Source: Paenibacillus sp. NAIST15-1
GTDB lineage: Bacteria; Bacillota; Bacilli; Paenibacillales; Paenibacillaceae
Assembly: GCF_001894745.1 (NCBI RefSeq)
Contig: NZ_BBYF01000001.1
Span: 62,001 to 126,000, forward strand
Reading direction: 5' to 3'
Length of the DNA stretch: 64,000 nt
Under the pieces are notes generated by a model. The model was not told the DNA's origin, did no database searches, and was given only the letters and a program-made list of their open reading frames with translations. Of this stretch, positions 62,409 through 64,000 are shown piece after piece. Both the position numbers and the translations under genes were made by a program. The stretch's first letter is position 1; each line of letters opens with the position of its first letter.

Positions 62409-63818
62409 CTATTTTTTGTTCATTATGGTATCAATCTGCTCTTGGGACGATTTCTTTATCTTCTCAATAGCGGATTCCGGTGTATCCTTTCCTTTGACAA
62501 AAGCTAGAACCGCTTCGGTGTATTTCTTGCCAAGGTCGCCGATATTGTCGTAATAGAGTGGTTGAACCTTCTCTGCCAGCGCCTGAGCAATCTCCACATC
62601 CTCTGGGCTTTGCAGCGAACTCTCGAAGCCCTCCATCCGGAATTCTTCTAATTGATCCCATGGCACCATGTCTTCAAAGATTTGCGCCTTCTCTTTGGCC
62701 TTCTTCACGTTAGCCGGCATGAACCACATCGTGAAGTTTGTAATCGGGTTTGCATAATCGGTTGCCTTCGGCCCTTTCGGATAATATACAAATCCATATT
62801 CATCCGTCATATCTTGGCGTGTAGAACCTTCCCAGATCTCTCCCGGCACGAATAGCGCTTTCCCGCTGTTGAACACTTTCTGCGATTCGTTGTAATCTTC
62901 GAAGTTGCCATTGCGGTTCGGCATTGCCACCTTGTGTGTCGTGTATAAATCGCCTAGGAATCGGAGCGCTTCCATTGCGTTCGGCTCACCGAGTGTAAAT
63001 TGCAGCTTGCCGTCCTTGTAATCAATAATGCTTCCTGCATTCGAGTACACCGCTTGACGGGCTTGCACCGGCGCGTAGGATACAATTCCCCATTGATCGG
63101 TTGCACCGTCTCCATTCGTATCCTTCGTTGCTTTCTTGGCCATTTCCAAATATTTATCCCATGTCCACTCGCCCTTCTTCGCGAGCTCTTGCGGATCTTC
63201 CAGACCTTCGCGCTTCAGCATGGAGCGATTGAAGAATATGCCTGCTCCTGCTCCCGAATCTTCTAAGATCCCGTAGGATTTTCCTGCAAACGAGGAGAAC
63301 TCCTTAATTCGCTTCGGCCATTTCGGATCGTTATAATCGAATAAATCGTCTACCGGCAGCAAATAGCCTTTGTTCGGCAAGTTAGGAAATGCCAAATATA
63401 AATCGAGGATAACAAAGTCCGCCGGCGCTTCTCCCGATAGTGCGCCTTGTGCAATCTTCTCTGCTCCTTCGCCCCACGGCACGGTAATCCATTCAATTTT
63501 CGTATTGTATTTCTTCTCTATTTCTTTCATCCGCTTATAGCGAATATCTTCAGCATTTGATTTGCCTTCCTCTAGCCCTTTGCCCCATGTCAGGAATCGT
63601 ACTGGCTCTCCACCCATATCAAACGCGGGCAGCTCCTTTTTCTCTGACTTGGGTTCTTCCTTTGGTTCCTCTTTTTTTGGTTCTTCCTTCGGAACCTCTG
63701 TTTTGGGCTGTTCCTGCGGCGATTGAGCTGTATTCCCCCCAGAGCCCGAGCATGCAGTGACGAGTAGCATCGTTAGTGCAACAAGCATAATTGCGAACGC
63801 TTTCATTTTAGGTTTCAT
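62409..63818 (-). CDS. Extracellular solute-binding lipoprotein
   Basis: A 469-residue family-1 solute-binding protein. The lipobox is LLVTAC with the modified Cys23 after a signal peptide (MKAFAIMLVALTM). A Glu/Lys/Pro-rich linker follows (residues 36-60, repeats of EEPK), then the binding fold with SWTWDKYLEMAKKA and a PFVPG-type loop. ATG 63818 follows AGGGGGGATACCA. It is the first gene of the operon; it feeds the permease pairs. Specificity unknown; the context suggests an oligosaccharide. Confidence 0.93.
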   Translation of the reverse strand: MKPKMKAFAIMLVALTMLLVTACSGSGGNTAQSPQEQPKTEVPKEEPKKEEPKEEPKSEKKELPAFDMGGEPVRFLTWGKGLEEGKSNAEDIRYKRMKEIEKKYNTKIEWITVPWGEGAEKIAQGALSGEAPADFVILDLYLAFPNLPNKGYLLPVDDLFDYNDPKWPKRIKEFSSFAGKSYGILEDSGAGAGIFFNRSMLKREGLEDPQELAKKGEWTWDKYLEMAKKATKDTNGDGATDQWGIVSYAPVQARQAVYSNAGSIIDYKDGKLQFTLGEPNAMEALRFLGDLYTTHKVAMPNRNGNFEDYNESQKVFNSGKALFVPGEIWEGSTRQDMTDEYGFVYYPKGPKATDYANPITNFTMWFMPANVKKAKEKAQIFEDMVPWDQLEEFRMEGFESSLQSPEDVEIAQALAEKVQPLYYDNIGDLGKKYTEAVLAFVKGKDTPESAIEKIKKSSQEQIDTIMNKK

Positions 63819-63975
63819 TGGTATCCCCCCTGCTTATTATGAACCCTATTCATCTGCTAGATAGCGATAGACAATAACCGCTAGCCTCGATTCATCCCCA
63901 ACAGCTTCTCTCTATTTAGAATGATCATCCATAATGTCTATAAATTTTGGATGTATCCCCCTTAAGGTTATTCAC

Positions 63976-63981
63976 ATTATA
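63976..63981 (-). promoter_or_regulatory. Candidate -10 of the solute-binding operon
   Basis: TATAAT (63981-63976 on the minus strand) is about 160 bases before the lipoprotein start. Its -35 would fall at the window edge and cannot be judged. The leader in between (63819-63970) holds no gene or obvious riboswitch; a long leader is unusual and may contain control signals. Confidence 0.35.
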
Positions 63982-64000
63982 TGCTTTTATCTCTGGAAGC

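Overview
The window looks like a chromosomal segment of a spore-forming Bacillota, most likely Paenibacillus or a close relative. The evidence is strong AGGAGG-type ribosome sites with frequent GTG/TTG starts, sigma-A promoters, a T-box leader on the branched-chain amino acid operon, a CgeB-type spore protein, a bacilliredoxin-like YtxJ, and large lipoprotein/permease operons that lack their own ATPase. The species call is an inference; no rRNA or tRNA gene is present.

Layout. (1) 1-1.3 kb: the 5' end of a leftward gene with a probable RsbU-type N-terminal domain, and two small hypothetical genes. (2) 1.4-9.3 kb: a tightly coupled alpha-glucan cluster: DUF4912 protein, GH57 branching enzyme fused to a GT4 glycosyltransferase, a nucleotidyltransferase fused to a degenerate phosphomannomutase domain, and a GH15 glucoamylase. 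(3) 9.4-11.3 kb: peroxiredoxin and a stand-alone leuB. (4) 11.4-39.5 kb: a roughly 28 kb island with at least nine glycosyltransferase genes (GT2, GT4, GT61, CgeB), GDP-mannose pyrophosphorylase, an aminotransferase/NeuD-like acetyltransferase pair, a CatB-like acetyltransferase, four methyltransferases, and a set of probable spore-surface proteins: a Cys-containing coat-like protein, a JAMM peptidase, an amidase-like pseudoenzyme with a long acidic tail, and two proteins that end in coiled coils. I read this as a spore-surface (coat/exosporium) glycan locus. mnmH (selU) is embedded in it. (5) 39.6-43.3 kb: DUF1360 protein, ytxJ, selD, then an A+T-rich insert with a broken XRE-type regulator, a 44-residue membrane peptide gene, and a secreted protein of unknown function. 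(6) 43.4-49.1 kb: ilvB-ilvN-ilvC-leuA behind a T-box leader with a canonical sigma-A promoter; two large RNA hairpins lie between genes of this operon. (7) 49.2-64 kb: an ADP-ribosylglycohydrolase gene and an eight-gene leftward operon: lipoprotein solute-binding protein, a membrane-anchored carbohydrate-binding/solute-binding fusion, two permease pairs, an NHL/TPR/Yip1-like membrane protein and a large DUF5696-like membrane protein. No ATPase is encoded.

How the genes work together. The 1.4-9.3 kb cluster probably builds, branches and trims an internal alpha-glucan. The island supplies activated sugar (GDP-mannose, an amino-sugar) and transferases that decorate spore-surface proteins encoded at 31-38 kb. 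selD makes selenophosphate for MnmH. The ilv-leu operon is controlled by uncharged tRNA, probably tRNA-Leu. The 50-64 kb operon looks like a glycan uptake/processing system that must borrow a housekeeping ATPase.

Starts were re-chosen from ribosome sites for many genes. Two genes (1426 and 20733) appear to use near-cognate AUU and AUC starts. Best candidates for something undescribed are the pseudo-amidase/JAMM/coiled-coil module at 31.5-38.4 kb, the double-permease NHL-Yip1 operon, and the small A+T-rich insert at 41.9-43.3 kb.
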